The translations under genes were made by a program, and so were the position numbers. A model generated the notes under the pieces. It saw only the letters and a list, made by a program, of their open reading frames with translations, searched no databases and was not told the DNA's origin. DNA of 64,000 nt from Collinsella sp. TM10-22 (lineage in GTDB: Bacteria > Actinomycetota > Coriobacteriia > Coriobacteriales > Coriobacteriaceae): positions 57,207 to 121,206 of the forward strand of contig NZ_QSOC01000007.1 in the NCBI RefSeq assembly GCF_003466125.1, written 5' to 3'. This document shows positions 26,705 to 36,286 of the stretch, piece after piece (positions within the stretch are counted from its first letter, which is position 1; each line of letters begins with the position of its first letter).

Positions 26705-27124
26705 ATGAGCAAGATCGCAATCGTCTACTGGAGCGGCACGGGCAGCACCGAAGCCATGGCAGACCTCGTTGCCGAGGGCGCGGCGTCAGCCGGCGCCGAG
26801 GCAGAGGTCATCTCCTGCGCCGACTTCTCCTCCGACAAGGCCGCCGGCTATGACGCCATCGCCTTCGGCTGCCCCGCCATGGGCTCCGAGGAGCTCGAGT
26901 ACGATGAGTTTCAGCCGATGTGGGACGAAGTCAAGGAGACCCTCGGCGACAAGAAGGTCGTCCTCTTTGGCTCCTATTCTTGGGCCGAGGGCGAATGGAT
27001 GGACAACTGGAAGGCGGACGCCGACGAGGCCGGCGTCCACGTCGTCGATTCCGTCATCTGTTACGACGCCCCCGACGATGAGGCAGAGGCCGCCTGTCGC
27101 GCCCTTGGAGCCGAGCTCGCCTAA
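26705..27124 (+). CDS. Flavodoxin
   Basis: FMN-binding electron carrier of 139 residues. The phosphate loop is YWSGTGSTEAMA near residue 8; SYSWAEGEWMDNW is the loop with aromatic residues by the flavin, and the acidic patch is typical. Length is that of short-chain flavodoxins. AAAGGA precedes ATG 26705. Pairing with DUF3793 suggests electron supply to that protein or use under iron shortage, which is inference. Confidence 0.92.
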   Translation: MSKIAIVYWSGTGSTEAMADLVAEGAASAGAEAEVISCADFSSDKAAGYDAIAFGCPAMGSEELEYDEFQPMWDEVKETLGDKKVVLFGSYSWAEGEWMDNWKADADEAGVHVVDSVICYDAPDDEAEAACRALGAELA

Positions 27125-27181
27125 CGGCGATAAGCTCCGCCCATACGCGGCTCTGCACCAAAACACATTCGCATCCCAACA

Positions 27182-27216
27182 AAAACGGGGCTGGATCCAA
27201 ATCCAGCCCCGTTTTC
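27182..27216. terminator. Bidirectional terminator between flavodoxin and glnQ
   Basis: ACGGGGCTGGAT pairs perfectly with ATCCAGCCCCGT around CCAA, with A5 before and T4 after, so it works for both convergent genes. Confidence 0.88.
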
Positions 27217-27240
27217 TGCTATGTCAGCCACATAAAGCAG

Positions 27241-27993
<753 letters not shown>

Positions 27994-28005
27994 AATAGAA
28001 CCTCC

Positions 28006-29367
28006 TTACAGACCTGCAATATGATCGGCGGGTGTCGCGACAACCTGTCCGGCGCTCTTGGTGGGACGCTTCTTTTTGGTTTCGGCCGTCCCCAGAAGCC
28101 TCGCCTCAAGACCGCTCACCAAGCGCGCAAGCGGCAGGGTAATGACCAGATAGAACAGAGCGGCAACCACATACGGCGTGATGGAGCCCGTCGTCGCCAC
28201 GATGGTGCGGGCATTCATGACGATCTCGACCACGCCCACGGCGGCGAGCAGTGACGTATCCTTGTAAAGCAGGATAAACTCGCTGGTCAGCGTAGGCAGG
28301 ACATTGCGGAACGTCTGCGGAATCATAACGTAGAGCAACGTCTGGAAGGCATTCATGCCCAGCGAGCGGGCAGCCTCGTTTTGGCCCTTGGGAATCGACT
28401 GAATACCGGCACGGAAGATCTCGCACAGGTACGCAGACGAGTTCATGGCCATGACGATAACGCCCAAGACGTAGTCGTCCACCTTGACGCCGGCAAGTGG
28501 CAGGCCAAAGAACGCGATATAGATCTGCAGGAACGCCGGCGTACCACGGATGATATTCACGTAGATGCCGGCAAGACAGCGCAGGATGCGCGACTTGGAG
28601 ATGCGCATGAGCGACAAGGCAAAGCCAAAGGGGATTGCCAGCGGAAACGCCACAAGCACGATCGAGAGCGACATAAGGAAGCCCTTAAATACGACCGGCA
28701 GGCTCTGGACCAAAATGACCGGGTTCAAGAACAGGCGCAGGAACATATTGGAATTCCAAGCCTCGACCCACGGCTGTTCCTTAAGATCGGCCTGGAAGTT
28801 ATCGAAGGCCGTCACGCCCTTAATCTCGACGGAAGGAATCTTGGAAATCTTCTTGGTCGAACCGTCGGCGAGCGTATAGGTGCCGCTAAAGGCCTCGTCG
28901 CCGCCTTCGACGGGGAAGGTCACGCCGTACACCTCGACACGGAAAAAGCCGCCGGCAGGCGCCGTCTCGCCAAAGTCGATCTTGAGCGTCTGGCCATCAG
29001 CCGTGCACGTGGGCTTCATGGGTGTGCGATCCATGAGGTCCTCGCCCGAGAGCATCGTCAATCGCGTGTCATCGGTACCAAACGTCGTGCCGTCGACAAA
29101 CGTCAGCGAAAGACCGCTCAGCTCCTCGTCGGCATCGGCCTGAACTTCCCAGGTAATGCGTGTCTCGGTGCCGCCGACCACATCGCTGCCCGAGCCGGTG
29201 TTGGGTCGGGCGGTAATCTTTGCGGTCTCAAGCGCTTGGGCAGTCGAGGGCGCAGATGCCCCCACGCACACCAGCGCGAGCGCCACGGCCATGACACAGG
29301 CTAGCTTTTGGAGCAAGGCGGGTAGTGAAGAACGCTGCTCAGCGGCCCCTTTGTTCAGTCGAGACAA
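28006..29367 (-). CDS. Amino acid ABC permease with an N-terminal secreted domain
   Basis: 453 residues, about twice the length of a GlnP permease. Residues 1-45 form a signal peptide or first membrane helix (LACVMAVALALVCVGASA). Residues 46-190 look like an all-beta extracytoplasmic domain. The last 230 residues are the permease, with the EAA loop EAARSLGMNAFQTLLYVMIPQ. The TTG at 29367 is chosen because TAGGAGCC precedes it. The extra domain is not a solute-binding protein; it may contact the binding protein or the cell surface. Confidence 0.85.
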   Translation of the reverse strand: MSRLNKGAAEQRSSLPALLQKLACVMAVALALVCVGASAPSTAQALETAKITARPNTGSGSDVVGGTETRITWEVQADADEELSGLSLTFVDGTTFGTDDTRLTMLSGEDLMDRTPMKPTCTADGQTLKIDFGETAPAGGFFRVEVYGVTFPVEGGDEAFSGTYTLADGSTKKISKIPSVEIKGVTAFDNFQADLKEQPWVEAWNSNMFLRLFLNPVILVQSLPVVFKGFLMSLSIVLVAFPLAIPFGFALSLMRISKSRILRCLAGIYVNIIRGTPAFLQIYIAFFGLPLAGVKVDDYVLGVIVMAMNSSAYLCEIFRAGIQSIPKGQNEAARSLGMNAFQTLLYVMIPQTFRNVLPTLTSEFILLYKDTSLLAAVGVVEIVMNARTIVATTGSITPYVVAALFYLVITLPLARLVSGLEARLLGTAETKKKRPTKSAGQVVATPADHIAGL

Positions 29368-29435
29368 GGTGGCTCCTATCGTAGAAGTTGCCGGCAAAAA
29401 GAGACGGAAACACTCTCCGTCGAAAGAAGCGCAAA

Positions 29436-29463
29436 GGCCCTCTCCGCTAAACGGAAAGGGCCC
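29436..29463 (-). terminator. Attenuator hairpin between binding protein and permease
   Basis: GGCCCTTTCCG pairs with CGGAGAGGGCC on the minus strand and is followed by a T-rich run. It lies 20 bases past the binding-protein stop and would allow excess binding protein over permease. Confidence 0.65.
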
Positions 29464-29483
29464 ACACGCAATCAAGTATCTGT

Positions 29484-30344
29484 TTACTTGATGTTGTACT
29501 TAGCCATGAGAGCGTCAACGGTACCGTCATCGGTCAGGTCCTTGATGGCCTGGTTGATGTCGTCCTTGAGCTTGGTGTTGCCCTGATTGACGGCGATGGC
29601 GTACTCCTCGCCAGTGCTGATCTGCTTGATGGTCTGGCAGGTGTTGAACTGCTCGGCGGTCAGCTGGCTGGCGACGGAGCGGTTGGTGACTACGGCATCG
29701 CCCTTATCAGACTGCAGGGCGCTGAAGCACTCGGTGGCGTCCTTGTAGGGAACAATCTTGGCCTTGGGGAAGTTCTCCTGGGCAAAGGCCTCGGCGGTCG
29801 AGCCGGACTGGACGATAATCGTAGCGTCGGCGTTATTGAGCTTCTCGCTGTAATTGTCAGCCGTGATGTCGGTGTTATCGACCTTGGTCACGATAGCCTG
29901 ATCGTCCATGTAGTAGGAATCGGAGAAAGCGACTTCCTTCTCACGCTCGGGCGTGTCGGTGATAGCCGCAATGGAGACGTCATACTTGGTGCCCGAAGCG
30001 ACGCCGGGGACGAGCGTGTCGAAGTCGTTGTTGACGTACTCGACATCCAGGCCCAGCTTGTCGCCGATAGCCTTGATGAGCTCAAGGTCAAAGCCCTGAT
30101 AATCGCCGTTGTCATCCTTGTACTCAAACGGAGCGTACTCGGCAGAGGTGCCGACGGTCAGCGTACCGTCCTTGACGAGCGCGTACTCCTTGGAGCCGTC
30201 GACCTTCTCGACCTTAGCGTCGTCAGAGCTGCTGGAACCGGCATCGGAACCAGAGGTGGCGTTGGACGAGCCGCAGCCCGTCAGAGCAAGGGCGAGCGCC
30301 ATGGCACCCGTGGCGGCAAATGCGCCAAGCTTCTTGAGCTTCAT
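29484..30344 (-). CDS. Polar amino acid-binding lipoprotein
   Basis: 286-residue extracellular solute-binding protein, family 3. The lipobox LALTGC gives a lipidated Cys at about residue 24, followed by a Ser/Asp-rich linker. LTVGTSAEYAPFEYKDDNGDYQGFDLELI is the ligand-binding start (seen as APFEYKD and GFDLELI), and DVSIAAITDTPERE the conserved hinge. GGAAGGAG precedes ATG 30344. First gene of the ABC operon. The amino acid bound is not predictable here. Confidence 0.92.
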   Translation of the reverse strand: MKLKKLGAFAATGAMALALALTGCGSSNATSGSDAGSSSSDDAKVEKVDGSKEYALVKDGTLTVGTSAEYAPFEYKDDNGDYQGFDLELIKAIGDKLGLDVEYVNNDFDTLVPGVASGTKYDVSIAAITDTPEREKEVAFSDSYYMDDQAIVTKVDNTDITADNYSEKLNNADATIIVQSGSTAEAFAQENFPKAKIVPYKDATECFSALQSDKGDAVVTNRSVASQLTAEQFNTCQTIKQISTGEEYAIAVNQGNTKLKDDINQAIKDLTDDGTVDALMAKYNIK

Positions 30345-30491
30345 GATCAGTCTCCTTCCAATGACCCCGCGTGATTCAGGGGTCTGCAAAAACCGAGGGT
30401 TATTATGCACCCGCTTGTAGGAATCTGCAATGAGAAAACTGATTGAAACAAGCCCATAACGTGAATGAAACACCCACTTTGTGGCTGTTAA

Positions 30492-31358
30492 TTACTGCCG
30501 CAAAGACCTTAAGAGTTTAATTTCAGCCGCATAACCTGCAAGTTCGTTCGGTGTCTCCAAAATGAAAGGCAGCGCACGCAGACGGTCATTCGATACAATA
30601 TTCTGCATAACCTGCATACCGCCGCCAAGCTCCTCGCTACCAAGGTAGCCCTTACCGATGCACTCGTGACGATCTTTATGGGCGCCACAGGGGTTCTTCG
30701 AATCGTTGATGTGTACGGCACGCAAGCGGTCGATACCCACCACGCGGTCGAACTCGTCGAGTACGCCGTCCAGATCATGGATGATGCCGTAGCCGGCATC
30801 GCTCACATGGCAGGTGTCTAGGCAAACGCCCAACTTGACCGACAGCTCGGGGCGTTTGTCGGCAACGCCCTGGATGATGAGCGCCAGCTCCTCAAAGCTA
30901 CGGCCCACCTCGGTACCCTTTCCCGCCATGGTCTCGAGCAGCACCGTCGTCTGCTGCCCCTCAAACATCACCTGACACAAGGTGTCGACGATCATCTGAA
31001 TGCCGGCATCAGTCCCCTGCCCCACATGCGCGCCGGGGTGGAAGTTGTAGTAGTTGCCGGGCAGCGCTTCCAGGCGCTGCAAGTCCTCGGCCATTGCCTC
31101 CAAGGCAAACTCGCGCGCCCGCTCTTTGGCAGAACAGGGGTTATAGGTATACGGGGCGTGTGCCACGAGCGGACCAAAATCGTTTTGCTCCATAAGCTCG
31201 CGCAGGGCTGCCACGTCATCCATGTCAAGGTCTTTCGCCTTGCCGCCGCGCGGGTTGCGCGTAAAGAATGCAAAGGTATTGGCGCCAATGGACAGCGCCG
31301 TCTCCCCCATTGCCCGATAGCCCTTCGTCGTGGATAGGTGACACCCGATCGTCAGCAT
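30492..31358 (-). CDS. nfo: Endonuclease IV
   Basis: Zinc-dependent AP endonuclease of base excision repair, 288 residues. Metal and signature motifs in order: [14 protein letters not shown] near 105, LLETMAGKG near 145, [11 protein letters not shown] near 183, AVHINDSKN and [11 protein letters not shown] near 230. GGGGGAG lies before ATG 31358. It ends 147 bases before the binding-protein start. A 63-bp palindrome lies just upstream of its start. Confidence 0.95.
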   Translation of the reverse strand: MLTIGCHLSTTKGYRAMGETALSIGANTFAFFTRNPRGGKAKDLDMDDVAALRELMEQNDFGPLVAHAPYTYNPCSAKERAREFALEAMAEDLQRLEALPGNYYNFHPGAHVGQGTDAGIQMIVDTLCQVMFEGQQTTVLLETMAGKGTEVGRSFEELALIIQGVADKRPELSVKLGVCLDTCHVSDAGYGIIHDLDGVLDEFDRVVGIDRLRAVHINDSKNPCGAHKDRHECIGKGYLGSEELGGGMQVMQNIVSNDRLRALPFILETPNELAGYAAEIKLLRSLRQ

Positions 31359-31378
31359 CCCCAGCTCCCCCTCATCAG

Positions 31379-31441
31379 TTGCGGTGAAATACGGTCTATT
31401 GGTGCCTTATTTTGGCGCAAACAGACCGTATTCCACCGCAA
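31379..31441. repeat. 63-bp palindromic element, copy 1
   Basis: Arms 31379-31406 and 31414-31441 are 28 bases with four mismatches. Ends (ATCAGTTGCGG outside-left, CAAGTTATAAAAGGGG outside-right) are shared with the element at 32546-32608, but the inner stem differs and is complementary within each copy. It sits between the oxidoreductase stop and the nfo start. Confidence 0.8.
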
Positions 31442-31509
31442 GTTATAAAAGGGGCATCAGGGGCAAAGGCCTCCAGGCATTCCAAGCGCTGGCGCCATGC
31501 CCCCGCGCC

Positions 31510-32529
31510 CTAAAGTTTCAAACGAATCGCATCGATGATGCGTGCGCAGCGCCGTGTGGCGGCTAGGGACATGATGGGGCTTTCGCGTTTCCCCGCCTGA
31601 ATGAGCTGCGTCGCATGCGATGTCTCACCGTAAAAATCATCGACCTCAAATGGTGCATCGATTTCGAGTACTCGACCGTCGGAGTACTTCACATGGGCGA
31701 GCTCGGGGCGATGGAGACGCTCGATTTCCAACGAGCCCCGCTCACAGGCAATCGTTAAGCGGCTTTCATATGCTGCTTTGCCGTCGCACACCATATGAAT
31801 GGGTATACCTCCGACGCTCATATGGATCTCGTCGGCCAAATCGACACGGCCGCCTGATACGTCACGCCAGCGAACTTCACGGGACGAAACCTCGCACGCG
31901 CCCGCGAGCAAATCCTCAAACCAACCGACCGCATAACAGCCCATGTCATATAGACAGCCGCCCTGCAGCGAATCAAGCAGATAGCCCGAAGGAGACTCGC
32001 CGTAATCGAGCTTTTGCACACTTTCAATCGAGACAATACGGCCAAGCTCACCCGACGCAAGAAAGTCTTTCACGCAAGTGCGCATCGGGCAAAACCGATT
32101 CTTCATCGCCTCCATAAACAGCACGCCGCGCTCGCGAGAGGTGGAGGCGATCGAGAGAGCCTCTTCCTCACTCAAAACGGCCGGCTTTTCGCACAGCACG
32201 GCCTTTCCGGCGCACAGCGCGCGACAGGCCCAACGCGTATGCATGCCATGCGGAAGCGCCAAGTAGATTGCGTCGACATCGGGGTCGGCAATCAGCGCGT
32301 CATAAGCCGCATTGCCGTTATCGTCGACCGAGGCATGGCCATGCGCAGCATCGATCGAAAACGCTCGGCAAAATTCCTCGACATGTGCAGGAGTGCGGCC
32401 GGCCGCAGCCACCAGCCGTGCCCCGTCGACCTTCTTGAGCGACGATGCAAATCGATGAGAAATGCGCCCAGCGCCCAAAATGCCCCAACGGACCTCACGC
32501 GAATCATTACGTAAACCTCGGTCACCCAC
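31510..32529 (-). CDS. Gfo/Idh/MocA family oxidoreductase
   Basis: NAD(P)-dependent sugar or cyclitol dehydrogenase-like protein, 339 residues. Rossmann motif WGILGAGRISHRFA near residue 15, the catalytic-region Lys in CEKPAVLSEEEA near 115, and GGCLYDMGCYAVGW near 190. The GTG at 32529 has GGGAGG 5 bases upstream. Substrate unknown. Same orientation as the aldo/keto reductase upstream and nfo downstream, but palindromes separate them. Confidence 0.85.
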   Translation of the reverse strand: MGDRGLRNDSREVRWGILGAGRISHRFASSLKKVDGARLVAAAGRTPAHVEEFCRAFSIDAAHGHASVDDNGNAAYDALIADPDVDAIYLALPHGMHTRWACRALCAGKAVLCEKPAVLSEEEALSIASTSRERGVLFMEAMKNRFCPMRTCVKDFLASGELGRIVSIESVQKLDYGESPSGYLLDSLQGGCLYDMGCYAVGWFEDLLAGACEVSSREVRWRDVSGGRVDLADEIHMSVGGIPIHMVCDGKAAYESRLTIACERGSLEIERLHRPELAHVKYSDGRVLEIDAPFEVDDFYGETSHATQLIQAGKRESPIMSLAATRRCARIIDAIRLKL

Positions 32530-32545
32530 GATAGCCTCCCATCAG

Positions 32546-32608
32546 TTGCGGCGAAATAGTTCCTGTTATCGCCCCATTCTGCCGCAAACAGGAACTATTC
32601 CATCACAA
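32546..32608. repeat. 63-bp palindromic element, copy 2
   Basis: Same length and ends as the copy at 31379-31441 but with a different inner stem: AATAGTTCCTGTT pairs perfectly with AACAGGAACTATT. It lies between the aldo/keto reductase stop and the oxidoreductase RBS, the same relative position as copy 1. Confidence 0.8.
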
Positions 32609-32620
32609 GATATAAAAGGG

Positions 32621-33811
32621 TCATGAGGAGCGAGTTTTGCTGAAGACTTTAAGCATGGCCGTTACGGGGCCCGGCTGGAAGCGTCGGCGCACGTCATCGA
32701 GACGCTCGGGGATATCGATATGCTGCGGGCAGTGGCGCGCGCATTTGCCGCACTTGACGCAATTGCTCACCAGCTTGGCCTCGCTTGTGCGCACCGCGCT
32801 CGCCGTAAAGTACTGCGATAGACCCGTAAACCAGCTGTGCGCATAGCTCGCGTTGTAGGCGGCAAAGCAGCCGGGAATGTTGATACCCTTGGGACACGGC
32901 ATGCAGTAGCCGCATCCCGTGCAGGGCACACGGTTCGATTTTTCAAACTCCGTCAGCACGCGCGCGATGGCATCGAGCTGAGTAGCTGTCATCGAATCCG
33001 GCAGGGCCCGATCGGCCAACACTGCGTTCTCATCCACCTGCACGGTATCGGTCATACCCGAAAGCAGCATCGTCACCTGAGGATGATTCCACACCCACGA
33101 AAGACCCCAGGCGGCAGGAGTGCGCAAATGCGGGTCACGGGCACTATCGAGCACGGCGCGGGCCCGCGGCGGCAGTTTACCCGCTAGACGACCGCCCAGC
33201 AGCGGCTCCATCACAAACACCGCGAGCCCGCGCTCCGCAGCCGCCATGAGTCCCGCCGTTCCCGCTTGGTAATGCTCGCCGGCATAGTTGTACTGGATCT
33301 GGCAAAAATCCCAGTCATATGCGTCAAGCATCGTAAGGAAGTCCGCCGCGCTGCCGTGGTACGAAAAACCAATCTGGCGAATGCGCCCCGCCGCCTTTTG
33401 ACGCGCGATCCAGTCCTCGATGCCCAACGCCACCACACGTTCCCACTGGGCGGGCGAGGTAATGTTGTGCATGAGGTAATAGTCGATATGTTCGGTCCGC
33501 AGGCGGCGCAGTTGCTCGTCGAAGAACCGGTCGAAATCCTCCGCGCATTTGCACGAAGCATGCGGCAGCTTGGTCGCGAGCAAAACCTGGTCGCGTAGGC
33601 CTAGGCGCTCAAGCGAAGCGCCCACACAAGCCTCGTTGCCGGGATAGAGATAGGCCGTGTCCAGGTAGTTAATCCCCTGCTCCACCGCACGGGAGATGAT
33701 GGCGTCGGCGGTCTTCGCATCCGGGCGTCCCGGCGCACCGGGAAACCTCATGCAGCCCAGTCCCAACGCCGAGATACGGTTGCCGCTTTTGGGGTCAACG
33801 CGATATTGCAC
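32621..33811 (-). CDS. Aldo/keto reductase with C-terminal 4Fe-4S domain
   Basis: 396 residues. The AKR barrel has LGLGCMRFPG, YLDTAYLYPGNE (catalytic Tyr), LATKLPH and HIDYYLMHNI. The C-terminal 110 residues hold ferredoxin-type Cys clusters: CTGCGYCMPCPKGINIP and CVKCGKCARHCPQHIDIP. This two-module type is common in anaerobes and probably couples NADPH or ferredoxin to carbonyl reduction. The natural substrate is unknown. Confidence 0.9.
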   Translation of the reverse strand: MQYRVDPKSGNRISALGLGCMRFPGAPGRPDAKTADAIISRAVEQGINYLDTAYLYPGNEACVGASLERLGLRDQVLLATKLPHASCKCAEDFDRFFDEQLRRLRTEHIDYYLMHNITSPAQWERVVALGIEDWIARQKAAGRIRQIGFSYHGSAADFLTMLDAYDWDFCQIQYNYAGEHYQAGTAGLMAAAERGLAVFVMEPLLGGRLAGKLPPRARAVLDSARDPHLRTPAAWGLSWVWNHPQVTMLLSGMTDTVQVDENAVLADRALPDSMTATQLDAIARVLTEFEKSNRVPCTGCGYCMPCPKGINIPGCFAAYNASYAHSWFTGLSQYFTASAVRTSEAKLVSNCVKCGKCARHCPQHIDIPERLDDVRRRFQPGPVTAMLKVFSKTRSS

Positions 33812-33973
33812 GGCCCCTCCCCTCCCATCGAAGTCCTGACAAGGCGAAACAAACCCGTCACGTCATCGAAACACATCGGAATCGCAATCGAGAACGTATC
33901 GTAACGCAGCAGAAATCGAGCTGTCACGGCACCGCTTTAACATCAGCAAAAAGCCCGATGAAAGGAGTCGCCC

Positions 33974-34744
33974 ATGCCCACGCTCGACCTTTGGAACCTC
34001 GCATCCCAGCTCAAAAGCACCGATTATCGCTGGGTCGACCTCACCCACACGCTCTCGTGCGACACCCCGCACTGGTTTGGCTTTAAGCCGTTTGAGTCCA
34101 CCAAGCTCTTCGACTACCTGCCCGACACGCCCGGGGACATGCTCGCGCCCATGCGCTGCTTTCAGTATTCGGTCGCCTCGCAATACGGCACCCACGTCGA
34201 CGCACCGCGGCATTTCCATGTTGAGGGTCGTTCCCTTGGAGAGATTGAACCCATCGAGTTTATGCATCCGCTCTGCGTGATCGACAAGCACGAGGAGTGC
34301 GCCGCAAATCCCGACTTTATCCTGACCATCGAGGACCTCAAAGCCTGGGAGGACGAGCACGGTCGTATTCCCGAGGACGCTTTCGTCGCCTTCCGCTCTG
34401 ACTGGTCCAAGCTCGCCGACCTCGAAAACAAGGACAAGGACGGCCGGCCCCACTACCCCGGCTGGGATCTCGACGCCATCAAATGGCTTGTAGAAGAGCG
34501 CAACATCGGCGCCATCGGTCACGAGCCCGCAGATACCGATCCGGCGACCATCACCACGCGCGAGGACGCCTACCCCTACCCCGGCGAACAATACATCCTT
34601 TCGGTCGACCGTTACCAAATCGAGGTCATGGATCATCTGGATGAGCTTCCCGCCACGGGTGCTGTCATCTTCTGCACCTTCCCCAAAGTGCGTGATGGCG
34701 TCGGATACCCCGCACGCGTCTTTGCGGTCTGCCCCGCGTCATAA
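33974..34744 (+). CDS. Cyclase family hydrolase (kynurenine formamidase fold)
   Basis: 256-residue metal-dependent hydrolase. The family motif is GTHVDAPRHF near residue 75, with WVDLTHTLSCDTPHW at the N-terminus and GHEPADTDP in the C-terminal half. Members include KynB-type formamidases and isatin hydrolases; no tryptophan pathway gene is close. AAAGGAG precedes ATG 33974. Terminator at 34826. Confidence 0.83.
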   Translation: MPTLDLWNLASQLKSTDYRWVDLTHTLSCDTPHWFGFKPFESTKLFDYLPDTPGDMLAPMRCFQYSVASQYGTHVDAPRHFHVEGRSLGEIEPIEFMHPLCVIDKHEECAANPDFILTIEDLKAWEDEHGRIPEDAFVAFRSDWSKLADLENKDKDGRPHYPGWDLDAIKWLVEERNIGAIGHEPADTDPATITTREDAYPYPGEQYILSVDRYQIEVMDHLDELPATGAVIFCTFPKVRDGVGYPARVFAVCPAS

Positions 34745-34825
34745 GTTCCCGTGTTCCCATGCGTTCGTTCTTCTAAATACCGCTATCCGGCGCACACAAC
34801 ATACCCCGACAGCATACAATCCATC

Positions 34826-34852
34826 AGGCGCCCCGTACGTGGGCGCCTTTTT
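34826..34852 (+). terminator. Terminator after the cyclase-family gene
   Basis: AGGCGCCC and GGGCGCCT with a 7-base loop and a T run. It ends only 18 bases before the panE start. Confidence 0.8.
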
Positions 34853-34869
34853 ATGGGGAGATGATTCAT

Positions 34870-35784
34870 ATGCAGATCAACAAGGTCGCCTTCATCGGCA
34901 AGGGCGGTGTCGGCCTACTCTACGGCAGCATGATCGCCCAAGCGCTCGGCAACGACGCTGTTGAATATGTCATGGACGACGCACGCTTTGAGCGCCACGC
35001 GGGCGATGCGCTCAATATCAACGGCAAGCCCTGCGCGCTCAAGTCCGTCCGCGCGAGCGAAGCGACGCCCGTCGACCTGGTCATTCTCACTGTCAAGACA
35101 ACCGGGCTCGATATGGCACTCAAAACCATGGAAAGCGTCGTGGGTCCCGACACGCTGATTGCGTCACTGTGCAACGGCATCACGAGCGAACAAAAGATTG
35201 CCGAGCGCTTTGGCTGGGAACACACCGTCCTGGGTATCTGCCAGGGCATGGACGCCGTGTTCCTCAACGGAGAGCTCACCTTTACCAACACTGGTGAAAT
35301 CCGCTTTGGCGCGGCGGCCGGCACGGATCCCGCAACCGTTGCCGCCATCGACGAGCTCTACACGCGTTGCAGTATCGCCCACACCGTCGAGCACGACATA
35401 TCACATCGTATGTGGGCCAAGCTCATGCTGAACGACGGCATCAACCAAACCTGCATGGCCTACGGCGGCACCTACGGAAGCGCCACGGAGCAGGGATCCG
35501 AGCAGCTCCGCAGTTTTGTCTCCGCCATGCGCGAGACGCTTGCGGTCGCCAACGCCGAGGGCATCGAGCTCACCGAAGCGGATCTGACGCAGATGGTGCA
35601 CCTCATCGAAGGGCTCGATCCCGTCGGCATGCCCTCGATGGCACAGGACCGCATCGCACGACGCAAGACCGAGGTCGAGGAGTTTGCGGGTACCATCTGT
35701 CACCTCGCGGCCAAGCATGATATCCAAGTGCCGCAAAACGAATGGCTCTATTCGCGCATCCGCGAAATCGAGGCCAGCTGGTAG
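34870..35784 (+). CDS. panE: Ketopantoate reductase family protein
   Basis: NADPH-dependent reductase of 304 residues, making pantoate for CoA or reducing a related 2-oxo acid. N-terminal VAFIGKGGVGLLYGSMIA binds the nucleotide; VKTTGLDMAL and LCNGITSEQ are standard, and the catalytic Lys is in MWAKLMLNDGINQ near residue 180. ATG 34870 is preferred to 34861, which abuts the RBS GGGGAG. No panB or panC is adjacent, so the physiological substrate is not certain. Confidence 0.85.
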   Translation: MQINKVAFIGKGGVGLLYGSMIAQALGNDAVEYVMDDARFERHAGDALNINGKPCALKSVRASEATPVDLVILTVKTTGLDMALKTMESVVGPDTLIASLCNGITSEQKIAERFGWEHTVLGICQGMDAVFLNGELTFTNTGEIRFGAAAGTDPATVAAIDELYTRCSIAHTVEHDISHRMWAKLMLNDGINQTCMAYGGTYGSATEQGSEQLRSFVSAMRETLAVANAEGIELTEADLTQMVHLIEGLDPVGMPSMAQDRIARRKTEVEEFAGTICHLAAKHDIQVPQNEWLYSRIREIEASW

Positions 35785-35820
35785 CGCTCGACATACCGCA
35801 GCCAACAGACTCAACGGCAA

Positions 35821-35857
35821 AACCGCCGCAAGGGACATTCCACTTGCGGCGGTTTCC
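35821..35857. terminator. Terminator after panE
   Basis: AACCGCCGCAAG pairs perfectly with CTTGCGGCGGTT, followed by T residues on both strands; it can serve panE and the opposing small membrane gene. Confidence 0.8.
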
Positions 35858-35892
35858 TGCTTCATCTATAGCTAAAACCAGCTTCACGGCTG

Positions 35893-36099
35893 TTAGAGTT
35901 GCGAGCCCCGCATCTCGTCCTCATCCTCACGGCAAAGGACGACGCCGGCGCTTCCCAGCGCAGCGACAGCAATCAGGGCCCCCACAACGATAGGAGCAGC
36001 TCCGCACAAGCCCTGCATGCCCGCGACAAGCGCGGCTGTAGGACCAAGACAACCCAGCGCAAGTGCAACGGCGGCAATAGCGATATCTCGAGCGTTCAT
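35893..36099 (-). CDS. Small membrane protein, two helices
   Basis: 68 residues with two hydrophobic segments (about 7-27 and 33-56) rich in Ala and Gly, and a short acidic tail EDEDEMRG. GGAGG lies 12 bases before the ATG. I know no family for it. It is lone, between two terminators. Confidence 0.5.
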   Translation of the reverse strand: MNARDIAIAAVALALGCLGPTAALVAGMQGLCGAAPIVVGALIAVAALGSAGVVLCREDEDEMRGSQL

Positions 36100-36209
36100 G
36101 AGACCACTTCCTCCACGGGAAAGACCTTGCTTCTCATGACTTAGTGTGCCCCGCTCCCATATGCGCAGTGTACTGCCACGGTAAGCGCTCTGTTAATTCA
36201 AGCACGCAC

Positions 36210-36257
36210 AAAAAAACGGGCGTCCTTACGTTGCCCTAAAGCTCGGTAAAGACGCCC
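36210..36257 (-). terminator. Terminator after the secreted protein gene
   Basis: On the minus strand GGGCGTCTTTAC pairs with GTAAGGACGCCC and a run of seven T follows. Confidence 0.85.
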
Positions 36258-36286
36258 ATCCGCCAAATATCCGTGATGCAGAAAAA

